NCBI RefSeq assembly: GCF_003970675.1 | Contig: NZ_CP034563.1 | Coordinates: 618,501-682,500 of the forward strand | Length of the DNA stretch: 64,000 nucleotides | DNA from: Flammeovirga pectinis | Lineage (GTDB): Bacteria > Bacteroidota > Bacteroidia > Cytophagales > Flammeovirgaceae | Direction: 5' to 3' | In this document: piece by piece, positions 43,929 to 54,800 of the stretch | Layout: each line of letters starts with the position of its first letter | How positions within the stretch are numbered: the stretch's first letter is position 1 | Notes under the pieces: generated by a model | The model's database searches: none | What the model saw: the letters and a program-made list of their open reading frames with translations, nothing else | What the model was told of the DNA's origin: nothing | Position numbers and translations under genes: made by a program

Positions 43929-46883
43929 ATGACTAGACTTACTACGTTTTTTTACTCCTCAGGCATATGGAGTACTTTTTTAATTATACTATTAACTTCT
44001 ACAATATCATTTGCACAACGAAATATAAATGGTGTTGTAACAGATGAAGAAGGATCTCCAATACCAGGAGTTACAATTTTATTGAAAAATTCTAACAGCG
44101 GTACAACAACCGACTTCGATGGGCATTATAAAATACAAGTTGAGAACGCAAGTTCAATTTTAGTATTTAGTTATATAGGAATGCAAACTGAAGAGATTGT
44201 TGTAGCAAACCAGACGACAATTAATTTAAGCATGTTGGAAGACATGATGAAATTAGAAGAATTAGTTGTGATTGGTTACGGTACGCAGAGTAAAAAGGAT
44301 GTAACGGGTTCTGTAAGTGTAATTGGAGCAGAAGACATGGAGTCTCGTCCTAATACACAAGTTGGATCTTTATTACAAGGTAAAGTTGCAGGTGTGCAAG
44401 TGCAAGCCTCTTCTGGAAAACCATCACAAGGAATATCAATGCGTATTCGTGGTACAAACTCTATTAACGCAGGTGCAGAACCGTTATATGTAGTAGACGG
44501 AGTTCCAACAACAGATACAAGATCAATAAGTCCTTCAGATATAGAAAGTGTTTCTGTATTGAAAGATGCATCAGCAGCAGCAATCTATGGAGCGCAAGGT
44601 GCAAACGGTGTTGTTTTGATTACCACTAAGAAAGGTACATCTTCTAAACCAACTGTATCATTAGATGTATATGGTGGTGTAAATGAAGTATGGAGAACAC
44701 AAGAAGTCTTAAACGGTGAACAATACCGAGATTTAATGACTGAAATGGGTTATAATACAGATTGGAGTAAGTATCAAGAAAATACAGATTGGCAAAATGA
44801 GGTGTTCCAAACGGGATATACGCAAAATTATCAAGTAGCCATTTCAGGTAAATCAGATAAAACAAATTATTATGTTTCTGGTGGTTTTACAGGGGCACAA
44901 GGTGCTGTAAGAAGTTCTGAAATGAACAGAGCAAACTTTAAAGTAAATTTAGATCAAGAAGTTAATAATTGGTTTAAAGTTGGAACTAGAGTTTCTTATG
45001 TAGACTATAATGATGTTGATGTAAAAGATAATGCTGCTGTAAATCAAGGTGGTGTTCTTTTAGGAGCTTTAACCACTCCAGCAGTAATTGGCGTTTATAA
45101 TGAAGATGGAACATTTACTTCTAACCCATTCCAAGATTGGGAAAATCCAATTGCGAGTACAGATGGTTCTAAAAGAGGGTTTAACAACAAAAGATTTCTA
45201 GGTAATTTTTATGCGGAGGTATCATTTTTAGATGCTTTTAAATTTAAATCAAATATTGGTATTGATAATAATACTGATAAATATGACTACTTCTTAGATC
45301 CATATAAAACATCTTATGGTAGAGCATTAAATGGGCAGTCGATTGTAAATCAGAATAACAACTCTTACTATATTTTTGATAACACACTATCATTCAATAA
45401 ACTATTTAATAAACATAAAGTAGAAGCATTGGTGGGTGCAGTAGTTCAAAAATACCATTGGCAAAGTAGTAATATCGAAAGAAGAAATTTTGCATCTGAT
45501 GCTATCACAACTCCAAACGGAGGGTCTGAAATTGCTGCAGCATCTGCAACAGAAGCAGAAAAGTCTAATGCATCTTTCTTAGGTAGAGTAAACTATGCTT
45601 TTAAAAATAAGTATTTACTTACAGCTAATATTCGTTTAGATGGATCTAGTGTATTTGGACCACAAAATAGATGGGGCGTTTTTCCTTCTTTCTCTGCAGG
45701 ATGGAGAATATCTGAAGAGGCTTTCTTAGAAGATGTAGAATTTATTTCTGATCTGAAACTAAGAGCTGGATATGGTATTGTGGGTAACGATAACATAGGT
45801 ACTTATGCTTATATGGGTAAGGTTGGTTCTGGAGCTAATTATCCAATTGGAGGTATTGCTCAGCCGGGTTCTTATCCAGCATCTATTGAAAATCAGAAGT
45901 TAAAGTGGGAAGAATCTGAGCAAACAAACATTGGTATTGATATCGGTTTAATCAATGATCGTGTAGAATTAACCGTTGATGCTTATATAAAAAGAACATC
46001 AGATTTATTACTAAATGCTCCTCTACCAAGGTCAACAGGTTATGATAATGCTATTCAAAATATTGGAGCATTAGAAAACAAAGGACTTGAGTTCAATTTA
46101 AATACAGTGAATGTAGATAAAGAGATCAAATGGAGTACTAATTTTAATATTTCATTCAATAGAAATACAGTAACAAACTTAGTTGGGCAAGAAATTTATG
46201 TTGGTAGTATCGCTGGTAGAGGTGAAGCTATTCAAATTAAGGAAGGACAACCTCTAGGATCTATTTATGGCTACGAGTTTTTAGGTGTTGACCCAACTAC
46301 AGGTAATGCATATTATATGGGTGGAGATGGTAATTCTACTTTTAACCCTTCTCCTAACGATAGAAAGGTAATTGGTGATGCAAACCCTGATTTTATCTAT
46401 GGTTTTACAAATACATTAACTTGGAAAGGCATTACCTTAAATGTATTTTTCCAAGGAGCTCAAGGCAACGAAATGTTGAATGCTACTAGAATTGATACTG
46501 AAGGAATGACAGATGCTAAAAGCCAATCTACTGCAGTATTAAATAGATGGAAAAGAAGCGGTGATGTAACTACAATTCCAAAGTCGAGTCCAGGAAATAC
46601 AGATAACTCTAGAATTTCTACTCGCTTTGTAGAAGATGCTTCTTATCTAAGACTTAAAGCCCTAACACTTGCTTATAACTTACCAAGTGAGGTGATCAGT
46701 AAATTTAGAATGGGTTCATTTAAAGTGTATGCAACAGGAGAAAATTTATGGACGCTAACAAACTACACTGGATTTGACCCTGAAGTTAATCAAGGTGGTG
46801 GTTCGAACACTGTTTTAGGTATTGATTATGGTACTTATCCACAAACTCGAAGCATAATTATTGGAGCAAATATCACTTTCTAA
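43929..46883 (+). CDS. SusC/RagA-type TonB-linked outer-membrane transporter
   Basis: 984 residues. Signal peptide about 1-30. Residues 33-110 are a CarboxypepD_reg-like domain (NINGVVTDEEGSPIPGVTILL). The SusC plug begins with VVIGYGTQSKKDVTGSVSVI and has GKVAGVQVQASSGKPSQGISMRIRG and ASAAAIYGAQGANGVVLITTKKG. A long barrel follows and ends in ITF. It imports oligosaccharides across the outer membrane with the SusD protein encoded 17 bases downstream. The substrate is presumably derived from the polysaccharide cut by the GH30 and GH50 enzymes of this locus. Confidence 0.96.
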   Translation: MTRLTTFFYSSGIWSTFLIILLTSTISFAQRNINGVVTDEEGSPIPGVTILLKNSNSGTTTDFDGHYKIQVENASSILVFSYIGMQTEEIVVANQTTINLSMLEDMMKLEELVVIGYGTQSKKDVTGSVSVIGAEDMESRPNTQVGSLLQGKVAGVQVQASSGKPSQGISMRIRGTNSINAGAEPLYVVDGVPTTDTRSISPSDIESVSVLKDASAAAIYGAQGANGVVLITTKKGTSSKPTVSLDVYGGVNEVWRTQEVLNGEQYRDLMTEMGYNTDWSKYQENTDWQNEVFQTGYTQNYQVAISGKSDKTNYYVSGGFTGAQGAVRSSEMNRANFKVNLDQEVNNWFKVGTRVSYVDYNDVDVKDNAAVNQGGVLLGALTTPAVIGVYNEDGTFTSNPFQDWENPIASTDGSKRGFNNKRFLGNFYAEVSFLDAFKFKSNIGIDNNTDKYDYFLDPYKTSYGRALNGQSIVNQNNNSYYIFDNTLSFNKLFNKHKVEALVGAVVQKYHWQSSNIERRNFASDAITTPNGGSEIAAASATEAEKSNASFLGRVNYAFKNKYLLTANIRLDGSSVFGPQNRWGVFPSFSAGWRISEEAFLEDVEFISDLKLRAGYGIVGNDNIGTYAYMGKVGSGANYPIGGIAQPGSYPASIENQKLKWEESEQTNIGIDIGLINDRVELTVDAYIKRTSDLLLNAPLPRSTGYDNAIQNIGALENKGLEFNLNTVNVDKEIKWSTNFNISFNRNTVTNLVGQEIYVGSIAGRGEAIQIKEGQPLGSIYGYEFLGVDPTTGNAYYMGGDGNSTFNPSPNDRKVIGDANPDFIYGFTNTLTWKGITLNVFFQGAQGNEMLNATRIDTEGMTDAKSQSTAVLNRWKRSGDVTTIPKSSPGNTDNSRISTRFVEDASYLRLKALTLAYNLPSEVISKFRMGSFKVYATGENLWTLTNYTGFDPEVNQGGGSNTVLGIDYGTYPQTRSIIIGANITF

Positions 46884-46900
46884 TTTAGACTTCTAAGACA

Positions 46901-48385
46901 ATGAACGTAAAAAAATATATAACAATTGCTGCCTTCGTATTCGGAACGATGTCATGTGATAACTTTTTAGACTTACAACCTATTTCAGAAGAAACTTCTG
47001 ATAATGCTTATAATAAAGCATCTCAAATGGAGAGTGCTCTTATAGGTGCTTATGAGACTTTTCAATCTGCAGAATATTATGTTTGGGATAACGTAGTATT
47101 TAGTGATATCCGCTCTGATAACGCGTATGCGGGAGGAGATAATCCGGAAGTATTTGAAGCTGATTTACTTACTATAACACCTATTAATTCTAGAGTATTT
47201 ACAAATTGGTCTCAGATATACAATGGGATTTTAAAGGCCAACACTGTAATTGAAAAAATTGAATTAATTACTGATCCTAGTTTAAAAGAGGAGCGTAAGA
47301 ACCAAATTAAAGGAGAGGCTTTATTTTTAAGAGCTTACCATTATTTTACTTTGGTAAAGTTGTTTGGTGGAGTGCCTTTAATTTTGGCGCCTACAAAATC
47401 TACAGATCCTGTAGATGTAAGAGTACCAAGGAATTCAGAAGAAGAAGTTTATCAGCAAATTATCGCAGATTTAAATCTTTCTGCACAATTATTACCAGAT
47501 TTATATACAGATGATAACGGTAATGATTTAGGTGGATCAACAAATAAGGCAAGAGCTACAGCAGGAGCATCTAATGCACTTTTAGCTAAGGTGTACGCAC
47601 AACATAGAGAATGGGATAATGCATTAGCAGCAATAGAAAAAGTAGAGAAATCTTCTGCAGGTTATGTTCTCTTGTCAAATTATTCAAACCTTTTTGATAG
47701 TGAGAATTACAATAATGCGGAGTCGATCTTAGAAGTACAATACTTAGGTACAGATGAAGGAAACTTTGGGCCGCAGTTATTATTACCTCCATCAATTTCT
47801 GGAGATACATGGAGAAAGTTTGTTACACCTTCGCAAGATTTAATTGCAGCTTATGATAATGAGAACGATGCAATTAGAAAAGGAGCATCAGTGTTATTCG
47901 AAAATGTTGATTGGGTAGATGAATATTGGGGAAATACAGCAGGTGCTAGTATTCCATTTTCTTACAAATGGAAAAAAGCAATGGGTTGGGCATCAACAGA
48001 TCGTCCTTACCTATTAAGATATGCTGATATAGTTTTATTAAAAGCAGAAGCATTTAACGAAGTCGGAAACAGTGCAGCAGCTTTAGTACAATTAAATAAA
48101 ATTAGAACGAGAGTAAATTTAGCAGCAGTTTCTTCGGGTTTATCACAAGATCAGTTAAGAGATAAAATTCTGAATGAAAGAAGATTGGAATTAGCACAAG
48201 AAGGTCACAGGTGGGATGATCTTGTTCGTCAGAATAAAGTGGTTTCTACAATGAATAATTTAGTTGAAATAGACTTGAGAACAGGTCAGAAAGTAAATTA
48301 TAACATGACAGAAGCGAAGGTTTTACTTCCAATTCCTCAACAAGAGTTAGATCGTAACCCTGCTTTAGATCAAAATCCATTATAG
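46901..48385 (+). CDS. SusD/RagB-family surface glycan-binding lipoprotein
   Basis: 494 residues. Lipobox TMSC (Cys about 19) followed by DNFLDLQPISEETSDNAY, the standard SusD start. TPR-like helices include WSQIYNGILKANTVIEKI and KGEALFLRAYHYFTLVKLFGGVPL. The C-terminal RagB part has LLRYADIVLLKAEAFNEVG and ILNERRLELAQEGHRWDDLVRQ and ends LLPIPQQELDRNPALDQNP. It caps the SusC transporter at the surface and binds the oligosaccharide. It lies between SusC and the SusE-like gene in one operon. Confidence 0.96.
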   Translation: MNVKKYITIAAFVFGTMSCDNFLDLQPISEETSDNAYNKASQMESALIGAYETFQSAEYYVWDNVVFSDIRSDNAYAGGDNPEVFEADLLTITPINSRVFTNWSQIYNGILKANTVIEKIELITDPSLKEERKNQIKGEALFLRAYHYFTLVKLFGGVPLILAPTKSTDPVDVRVPRNSEEEVYQQIIADLNLSAQLLPDLYTDDNGNDLGGSTNKARATAGASNALLAKVYAQHREWDNALAAIEKVEKSSAGYVLLSNYSNLFDSENYNNAESILEVQYLGTDEGNFGPQLLLPPSISGDTWRKFVTPSQDLIAAYDNENDAIRKGASVLFENVDWVDEYWGNTAGASIPFSYKWKKAMGWASTDRPYLLRYADIVLLKAEAFNEVGNSAAALVQLNKIRTRVNLAAVSSGLSQDQLRDKILNERRLELAQEGHRWDDLVRQNKVVSTMNNLVEIDLRTGQKVNYNMTEAKVLLPIPQQELDRNPALDQNPL

Positions 48386-48403
48386 ACACTAGATAATAAA
48401 GAA

Positions 48404-50182
48404 ATGATAAAGAAATATATCAATGTAGTGCTCTTTTTATTCTTGGCTTTTGCCGTTGGATGTGCTACAAAATCAAATATGCAGCCAGAGGGAGAATGGA
48501 CACTTTCTGAAGCAGAACTAGTTTCTCCTGATGCAGATGCAACAATAGAATTAGATGAGATTTTCACAACAGAATCAATTGATTTTGAATGGAAACCTTC
48601 TGTTAATTCTGCAGATTATATTATTAAATATGCAGTAGTATTGGTAAGCGATACAGCTACGTCTTATGAAAATCCATTGATTGAGGTTGAATCAAATAAC
48701 AATGGTAAAGATATAACAGCAAGTATTACGCACGAAGAAATTGATTTGGCATTAGCACAAGCGTGTTATCCTAAAGATCAAGTAGCAAAAGTAAAATGGG
48801 GTGTAAAAGCAATGTCTTTATCAGTTGTTGCTTTCTCTTCTCAACCTATCAATATTAAAAGGTTTTCTTTCGATCCTATTCCAAATAATTTATACTTAAT
48901 TGGTACAGCAACAGAGGTTGGTAATAATCTAGCACAAGGGATTCCTTTAAAAGCCTTTAAAGATGCTGAAGGTAAAATGACATTCTTCGAAACCATCACT
49001 CAACTTACTAAAGACGAAACGTACGAATTTGTAAGTAGGTTAGAAGAACCTGCACTGCATTATGGTGGTGAAAATGGTTCTATTGCACTTTGTGGTGCTG
49101 AAATTACAGCTACTGAAGATGGTGTTTTTAGAGTTGGAGTTGATTTAGTTAGTAATACAATTAAACTAGAAAAGATAAATCATCTTGGTATTGTAGGAAC
49201 GCCAATTGAAGGTGAATGGAGTGGAGATGTTGCTTTACCTTACCTCGGTAATGGCTTATTTCAAGATACGGTAGAACTGCTTCAAACAGGAGGATTTGTT
49301 TTAAGGATCGATGGTGATTGGGGTAGAATGTACAAACAAACTCCAGGTACTACTAGTCTATTATTTGAGCCTTATGCAGATGCAGTTGGTCTTGCAAAAG
49401 AAGATCTTCAAAATGAAAATGTTGGAAATTACATTGTATCAGCAGACTTTTTAGGAACTTCTTATAGTTACTCTTTTGAAAAAGTTGAAGTGGATATTCC
49501 TACACCAAATCCAATTGTAGCACCAGAAAGTCTTTTCTTAATTCCTAATGATGGTTCTGGAGCAGTTGAATTAGTGAAAGATAATAATGTCTTCACATCA
49601 AACTATTTAGCATTACAAGCTGCAGTAAAATATACATTGAATAGTGCTGCAGATGGTAGCGGGACATCTTATTCTTTATTGGGTAACATTGGAGAAACTG
49701 AAGACGACCCTAATGGAGACAATGTTTATGGAGCACCGTACTTTAAAGAAGAAGCTGGTGATATATCTGTAATAAGAGATCAGGCATATATGCTAACAAT
49801 TGATTTTGATGCACCTACAGTTCAATGGCAATATTACAACATAAAATTATTCCATTGGGATGATAATGGTGGATGGGATGACAGAAAGGAATTACCAATG
49901 ACATACGTTCACCCTTACACATTCACTTTAGAAAATACAGATTTATCGGCAGGGTTTGATTCCAAATTCTTCTCTCCTTGGGATGTAGAGTTTGGTGTTT
50001 CTGACGCGGCTGGATCTACAGATGATGCAACGGCAACAACTGGTACAACAACTAATAAAACGTTTGTAGAGGAAGGAGTAAATGTATCCAACTTCAAGTT
50101 TACATCAACAGACGGTACTTATACTGTTTCTTTAGAAATAACAAACGATTATACAGTGGGTAATTACACTGTTACACAATAA
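48404..50182 (+). CDS. SusE/SusF-like surface glycan-binding lipoprotein
   Basis: 592 residues. Lipobox FAVGC (Cys about 22). The N-terminal segment (about 60-150: IDFEWKPSVNSADYIIKYAVVL) fits the SusE N-terminal Ig-like domain. Three or so further beta-rich modules follow (NNLYLIGTATEVGNNLAQGIPL, IVGTPIEGEWSGDVALPYLGNG, ESLFLIPNDGSGAVELV), comparable to CBM-like repeats of SusE/SusF. The last module (DDNGGWDDRKELPM) has aromatic residues suited to sugar stacking. It starts 18 bases after the SusD gene and is followed 54 bases later by GH30. It would tether polysaccharide to the cell surface. Confidence 0.85.
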   Translation: MIKKYINVVLFLFLAFAVGCATKSNMQPEGEWTLSEAELVSPDADATIELDEIFTTESIDFEWKPSVNSADYIIKYAVVLVSDTATSYENPLIEVESNNNGKDITASITHEEIDLALAQACYPKDQVAKVKWGVKAMSLSVVAFSSQPINIKRFSFDPIPNNLYLIGTATEVGNNLAQGIPLKAFKDAEGKMTFFETITQLTKDETYEFVSRLEEPALHYGGENGSIALCGAEITATEDGVFRVGVDLVSNTIKLEKINHLGIVGTPIEGEWSGDVALPYLGNGLFQDTVELLQTGGFVLRIDGDWGRMYKQTPGTTSLLFEPYADAVGLAKEDLQNENVGNYIVSADFLGTSYSYSFEKVEVDIPTPNPIVAPESLFLIPNDGSGAVELVKDNNVFTSNYLALQAAVKYTLNSAADGSGTSYSLLGNIGETEDDPNGDNVYGAPYFKEEAGDISVIRDQAYMLTIDFDAPTVQWQYYNIKLFHWDDNGGWDDRKELPMTYVHPYTFTLENTDLSAGFDSKFFSPWDVEFGVSDAAGSTDDATATTGTTTNKTFVEEGVNVSNFKFTSTDGTYTVSLEITNDYTVGNYTVTQ

Positions 50183-50192
50183 AATAACTAAA

Positions 50193-50220
50193 AGAGGTGA
50201 GTAGGAAACTATTCATCTCT
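50193..50220 (+). other. Hairpin between the SusE-like and GH30 genes
   Basis: AGAGGTGAGT pairs with ATTCATCTCT (10 pairs, two G-U) around the loop AGGAAACT, directly before the GH30 start. There is no U run, so it is more likely an mRNA processing or stability element than a terminator. Confidence 0.4.
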
Positions 50221-50236
50221 CTTAATCACAACATAT

Positions 50237-51712
50237 ATGAGAACGGAAAAAATGAATACGTTAATTGGTTTAATTCTATTAATGGCTACTTCAATTTCAG
50301 GAATTAGCTGTGGAGACAATAATGAAAATAAAACTCCTGTACCTCCTCCACCAGTAGTGGAAGTAGATCATGTACAGTTATATGTAACTTCTAGAGATGA
50401 TGTTAATGGCCAAAAAAATCAAGGATTAAGGTTGTTAGAAGATGTTGTAGCTACAGGAGAAGACGAATCTTATGTTACTTTGCGAGTAGATCAAAATCAA
50501 GTATATCAAGAAATTGACGGTTTTGGGTTTACGTTAACAGGAGGTAGTGCAATGCACATTAACTCTATGACGAGTGCAGCAAAAACGGCTTTATTACAAG
50601 AGTTATTTGGAAGAGAAGAAGGACAAGTTGGCGTTAATTACCTTAGAGTAAGTATTGCTGCGTCTGATTTAGATGCTAGTCCTTTCTCTTATGCAGAGGC
50701 AGAAGATGAAACACTTTCTAATTTTTCTATTAGTAAAGATAAAGAGCACTTAATACCAGTTTTAAAGGAGATTTTAGCAATAAACCCTTCTATTAAAATT
50801 CTAGGTACACCTTGGTCGCCTCCAACATGGATGAAATCTAATAACGCTTATAAAGGAGGTTCGTTATTAGTCGATAAGTACGCTACTTATGCAGATTATT
50901 TTGTGAAGTATATTCAAGCATATGCAGCAGAAGGTATTACAATAGATGCTATTACTGTTCAGAATGAGCCATTACATGATGGTAATAATCCAAGTTTATA
51001 CATGGAGTCAGAAGAGATGGCAAAGTTTATTGCAGAACAATTAGGACCTAAATTTCAAGCAGCTAATATATCAACAAAGATAATTACGTACGATCATAAC
51101 TGTGACCGTCCTGATTATCCAATTTCGATTATCAATTCTAATGCAAATCAGTATATCAATGGTTCGGCTTTTCATCTTTATGGTGGAGATATTTCTGCGT
51201 TGTCTTCTGTAAAAACAGCAGATACTTCTAAAGGAATATATTTTACAGAACAATGGGTAGGAGCAAACGAAGATTTTGGTGGTGCTTTAATGTGGCATTT
51301 TGAAAACATGTTTATTGGAGCTCCTAGAAATTGGAGTAGAAACGTTCTGGAGTGGAATTTAGCATCTGATGCTAATTTACAACCTCATACAGATGGAGGA
51401 TGTACAGAATGTCTTGGCGCTTTAACTATTGAAGGAAATACAGTGAATAGAAACGTAGCCTACTATACAGTAGCACATGCATCTAAATTTATTCCTTCAG
51501 GATCTTATCGAGTTAAATCAAATAATATGGGCGATTTACCAAACGTGTCTTTTATTACACCAAATGGTAAGATTATCACTTTATTAATGAATAATTCTGA
51601 TGCGCAGAAGAAATTTAATTACAAACTAACAGGAACAGACAAATCATACATCATCTCAATTCCTGCAAATAGCATTGGAACGATGGTGTATGATTCCAAT
51701 ACTAAAGCTTAA
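50237..51712 (+). CDS. GH30-family glycoside hydrolase, lipoprotein
   Basis: 491 residues. Lipobox ISC (Cys25) followed by a Pro-rich linker. The catalytic (beta/alpha)8 domain starts with IDGFGFTLTGGSA and continues through VNYLRVSIAASDLDASPFSY and LGTPWSPPTWMKSNNAYKGGSL. The acid/base Glu244 is in VQNEPLHD and the nucleophile Glu338 in IYFTEQWVG, with HLYGGD and VEWNLASD-like strands between and after. A C-terminal beta domain (LLMNNSDAQKKFNYKLTG) completes the GH30 layout. The family includes beta-1,6-glucanases, beta-glucosidases and related enzymes; the sequence most resembles the glucosylceramidase/beta-1,6-glucanase group, but specificity is not certain. It is the last gene of the sus operon before a terminator. 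Confidence 0.9.
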   Translation: MRTEKMNTLIGLILLMATSISGISCGDNNENKTPVPPPPVVEVDHVQLYVTSRDDVNGQKNQGLRLLEDVVATGEDESYVTLRVDQNQVYQEIDGFGFTLTGGSAMHINSMTSAAKTALLQELFGREEGQVGVNYLRVSIAASDLDASPFSYAEAEDETLSNFSISKDKEHLIPVLKEILAINPSIKILGTPWSPPTWMKSNNAYKGGSLLVDKYATYADYFVKYIQAYAAEGITIDAITVQNEPLHDGNNPSLYMESEEMAKFIAEQLGPKFQAANISTKIITYDHNCDRPDYPISIINSNANQYINGSAFHLYGGDISALSSVKTADTSKGIYFTEQWVGANEDFGGALMWHFENMFIGAPRNWSRNVLEWNLASDANLQPHTDGGCTECLGALTIEGNTVNRNVAYYTVAHASKFIPSGSYRVKSNNMGDLPNVSFITPNGKIITLLMNNSDAQKKFNYKLTGTDKSYIISIPANSIGTMVYDSNTKA

Positions 51713-51818
51713 ATAATTATTTAGTTAGTGTAAGAAATTTTTTGAGACAATTATAGACCGACATTATAATATCTTTTTCTTTCACTAACTATCTACTTAG
51801 CAGAAACTGATTTAGAAG

Positions 51819-51843
51819 AGGAGAGTGAAGAACCTCTCCTTTT
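51819..51843 (+). terminator. Terminator or attenuator between GH30 and the CBM-like giant gene
   Basis: AGGAGAG pairs with CTCTCCT around an 8-base loop, followed by TTTT. It lies about 105 bases after the GH30 stop and 50 bases before the ATG of the next gene, so it may attenuate rather than end the transcript. Confidence 0.6.
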
Positions 51844-51893
51844 CATCAATTTTTCACTTAAAGAAACTTTACACTACAATAATCAATTTCGAT

Positions 51894-54800
51894 ATGAAAA
51901 ACATTTTTCTACTTTTTATATGTCTAATTTCCATAAACACATTTGCTACTAATGTTACATTCTCCGTAGATGTGTCTAATGAAGAGACTACGGATAAGAA
52001 TATTTATGTAACAGGTGGTTTTGCAGGTTGGTCTTTAGATAATCAAATGACTGACGAAAATGCAGATGGAATTTACGAAATCACATTGGACATTTCTGAG
52101 ACTACAGAATTTAAATACATTATAGGAGATTGGGAAACTCAAGAGGATATGTCTTCTAAAGGGTGTTCTCCAAATTCTAATAGAGTTTTGAACCTAGAAG
52201 GAGAAAGCGATTTAGTATTAACTACTGAAACATTTAATGAATGTAGTGAACAAACATTCTCACTAGTCACTTTTAGTGTTGATATGAGTGCTGAAACTGT
52301 TGGAGATGATGGTGTGTTTATGACAGGTTTAAACGGCTCTTGGAATCATAATGATATTCAATTATCAGACGAAGATAATGATGGTGTTTATGAAATAGCT
52401 ATTTATTTAGAAAATGGATCATCTCATACTTATAATTTCATAAATGGAAACTGGGAAGATGGTAGAGAAAATTGCTCAGAAGGAAAAAATAGACAACTGA
52501 AAGTATATAATGATGATATAGTATTGTCTACTGTGACTTTTGGATCTTGTAACGATAATGTAGAGGTAGTCTTTACGGTGGATATGTCTAATGAAACTGT
52601 TGGTGAAGATGGCGTATTTATGACTGGTTTAAATGATTCTTGGAATCATAACGAAATCAAGTTATATGATTTAAATGGTGATAATATATGGGAAACAACT
52701 GTTCTTCTTCCTAAAAACTCATCGCATACGTACAATTTCATTAATGGTAATTGGGAAGACCCACGTGCGGATTGTCCAGAAGGAAAAAATAGATCAATTG
52801 ATATTCTTGAAGAAAAAATTACACAGCCAACTGTAGAATATGGTGCTTGTGATCAAGATGTTATAACAGTAAGTACTACTTTCCAAGTAAATATGAATGG
52901 AGAGGATTTAGTAGACGGAAAAGTATTTATTATAGAACTAAATGGTAAGTGGGAACAAGCTGATTGGGTAGAAATGCTCGATGAAGATAATGATGGAGTT
53001 TTTACAGCAATAGTTGATTTAATTGAAGGAGATCAAAATTACCGTTTCAATAATGGTTCTGATTGGAATGATGAAAACTTATCAGGAACAACTTGTGGAA
53101 ACGAAGAAAACAATAATAGAACAGTAACGATTGCTTCTGATGGTTCAGAAAATCCTACTCAAGTTTTAGATGTTGTAGCATTTAATTCGTGTACATCATC
53201 AGCCCCAACTTATGAAGTTACATTTAGTGTTGATCTATCAAATGAGACCGCCTCATCACCAGCTATAATAGTAGCATTAACAGGTGAGGATTTGGAATCA
53301 GAAACAGCTTTAACACAAAATGCTGATGATGAAAATATTTGGGAAGCGACTTTATCATTATCTCAAGGTTCAACTTATGATTACTTGTTTGTCAACAATG
53401 GGGAACAAGAATTAGAACGTTCAGATTGTAACGATGGTTATCATAGAGCATTGACAGTAAATGGGTCAGAGGAATTATCAACAGTTACTTATGGCACATG
53501 TACAGTACCAAGAGTATTGGTAGATGTTACTTTTCAAGTCGATATGAATGATGAGGTTTTAGTAGATGATAAAGTATTTATAGTAGAACTAAACGGTCAA
53601 TGGGAGCAGGAAAACTGGGTAGAAATGTCAGATTCAGACGAAGATGGTATTTATACAGCAGTTGTAGCTGTTTTAGAAGGAAGTCAGTCTTTCCGTTATA
53701 ATAACGGTACCGATTGGAACGATGAAGATTTAACTGGAAAGGAATGTGCTAGTGGAGATACCAGAAATAGGGTTTTAACCGTAATTTCAGATGGGAGTGA
53801 AGATCCACAACAAGTATTAGATTTAGTAGCATTTAATTCATGTACTTCTACACCTTTACCAAGTGTTTACAAAGATGTAACATTTAAAGTAGATGCAAGT
53901 TCATTATTAGATATATCAAATGGTTTATTTATAGCAGCAACTTGGAATGCATGGTCACCTGAAAATTTCACACCTTTATTAGATTCAGATGAGGATGGTA
54001 TTTGGGAAGGAACAGTTTCTTTACGAGCAGATCGAACTTATGAATTTAAATATACAGTAGGTCAAGATTGGGATCTTGTTGAAGACATGACAGCCACTGA
54101 TTGTAATAAAGGCGATACGAATAATAGATATATCACTTTAGATGCAACAGAAGAAGCTTTATCATTAGAAGTAGTTGCATTTAATTCATGTACATCATCA
54201 GCCCCAACTTATGAAGTTACATTTAGTGTTGATCTATCAAATGAGACCGCCTCATCACCAGCTATAATAGTAGCATTAACAGGTGAGGATTTGGAATCAG
54301 AAACATCCTTAACACAAAATGCTGATGATGAAAATATTTGGGAAGCGACTTTATCCTTAACGCAAGGAGAAGAGTATGAATATTTATTTGTCAACAATGG
54401 GGAACAAGAATTAGAACGTTCAGATTGTAACGATGGTTATCATAGAGCATTGACAGTAAATGGGTCAGAGGAATTATCAACAGTTACTTATGGCACATGT
54501 ACAGTACCAAGAGTATTAGTAGATGTTACTTTCCAAGTCGATATGAATGATGAGGTTTTAGTAGATGATAAAGTATTTATAGTAGAACTAAACGGTCAAT
54601 GGGAGCAAGAAAACTGGGTAGAAATGTCAGATTCAGACGAAGATGGTATTTATACAGCAGTTGTAGCTGTTTTAGAAGGAAGTCAGTCTTTCCGTTATAA
54701 TAACGGTACTGATTGGAACGATGAAGATTTAACTGGAAAGGAATGTGCTAGTGGAGATACCAGAAATAGGGTTTTAACTGTAATTTCAGATGGGAGTGAA

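Noticed and set aside
51825..51893. GTG start 23 codons upstream for the CBM-like giant
   Set aside because: It overlaps the terminator stem and would displace the signal peptide; the ATG at 51894 fits better.
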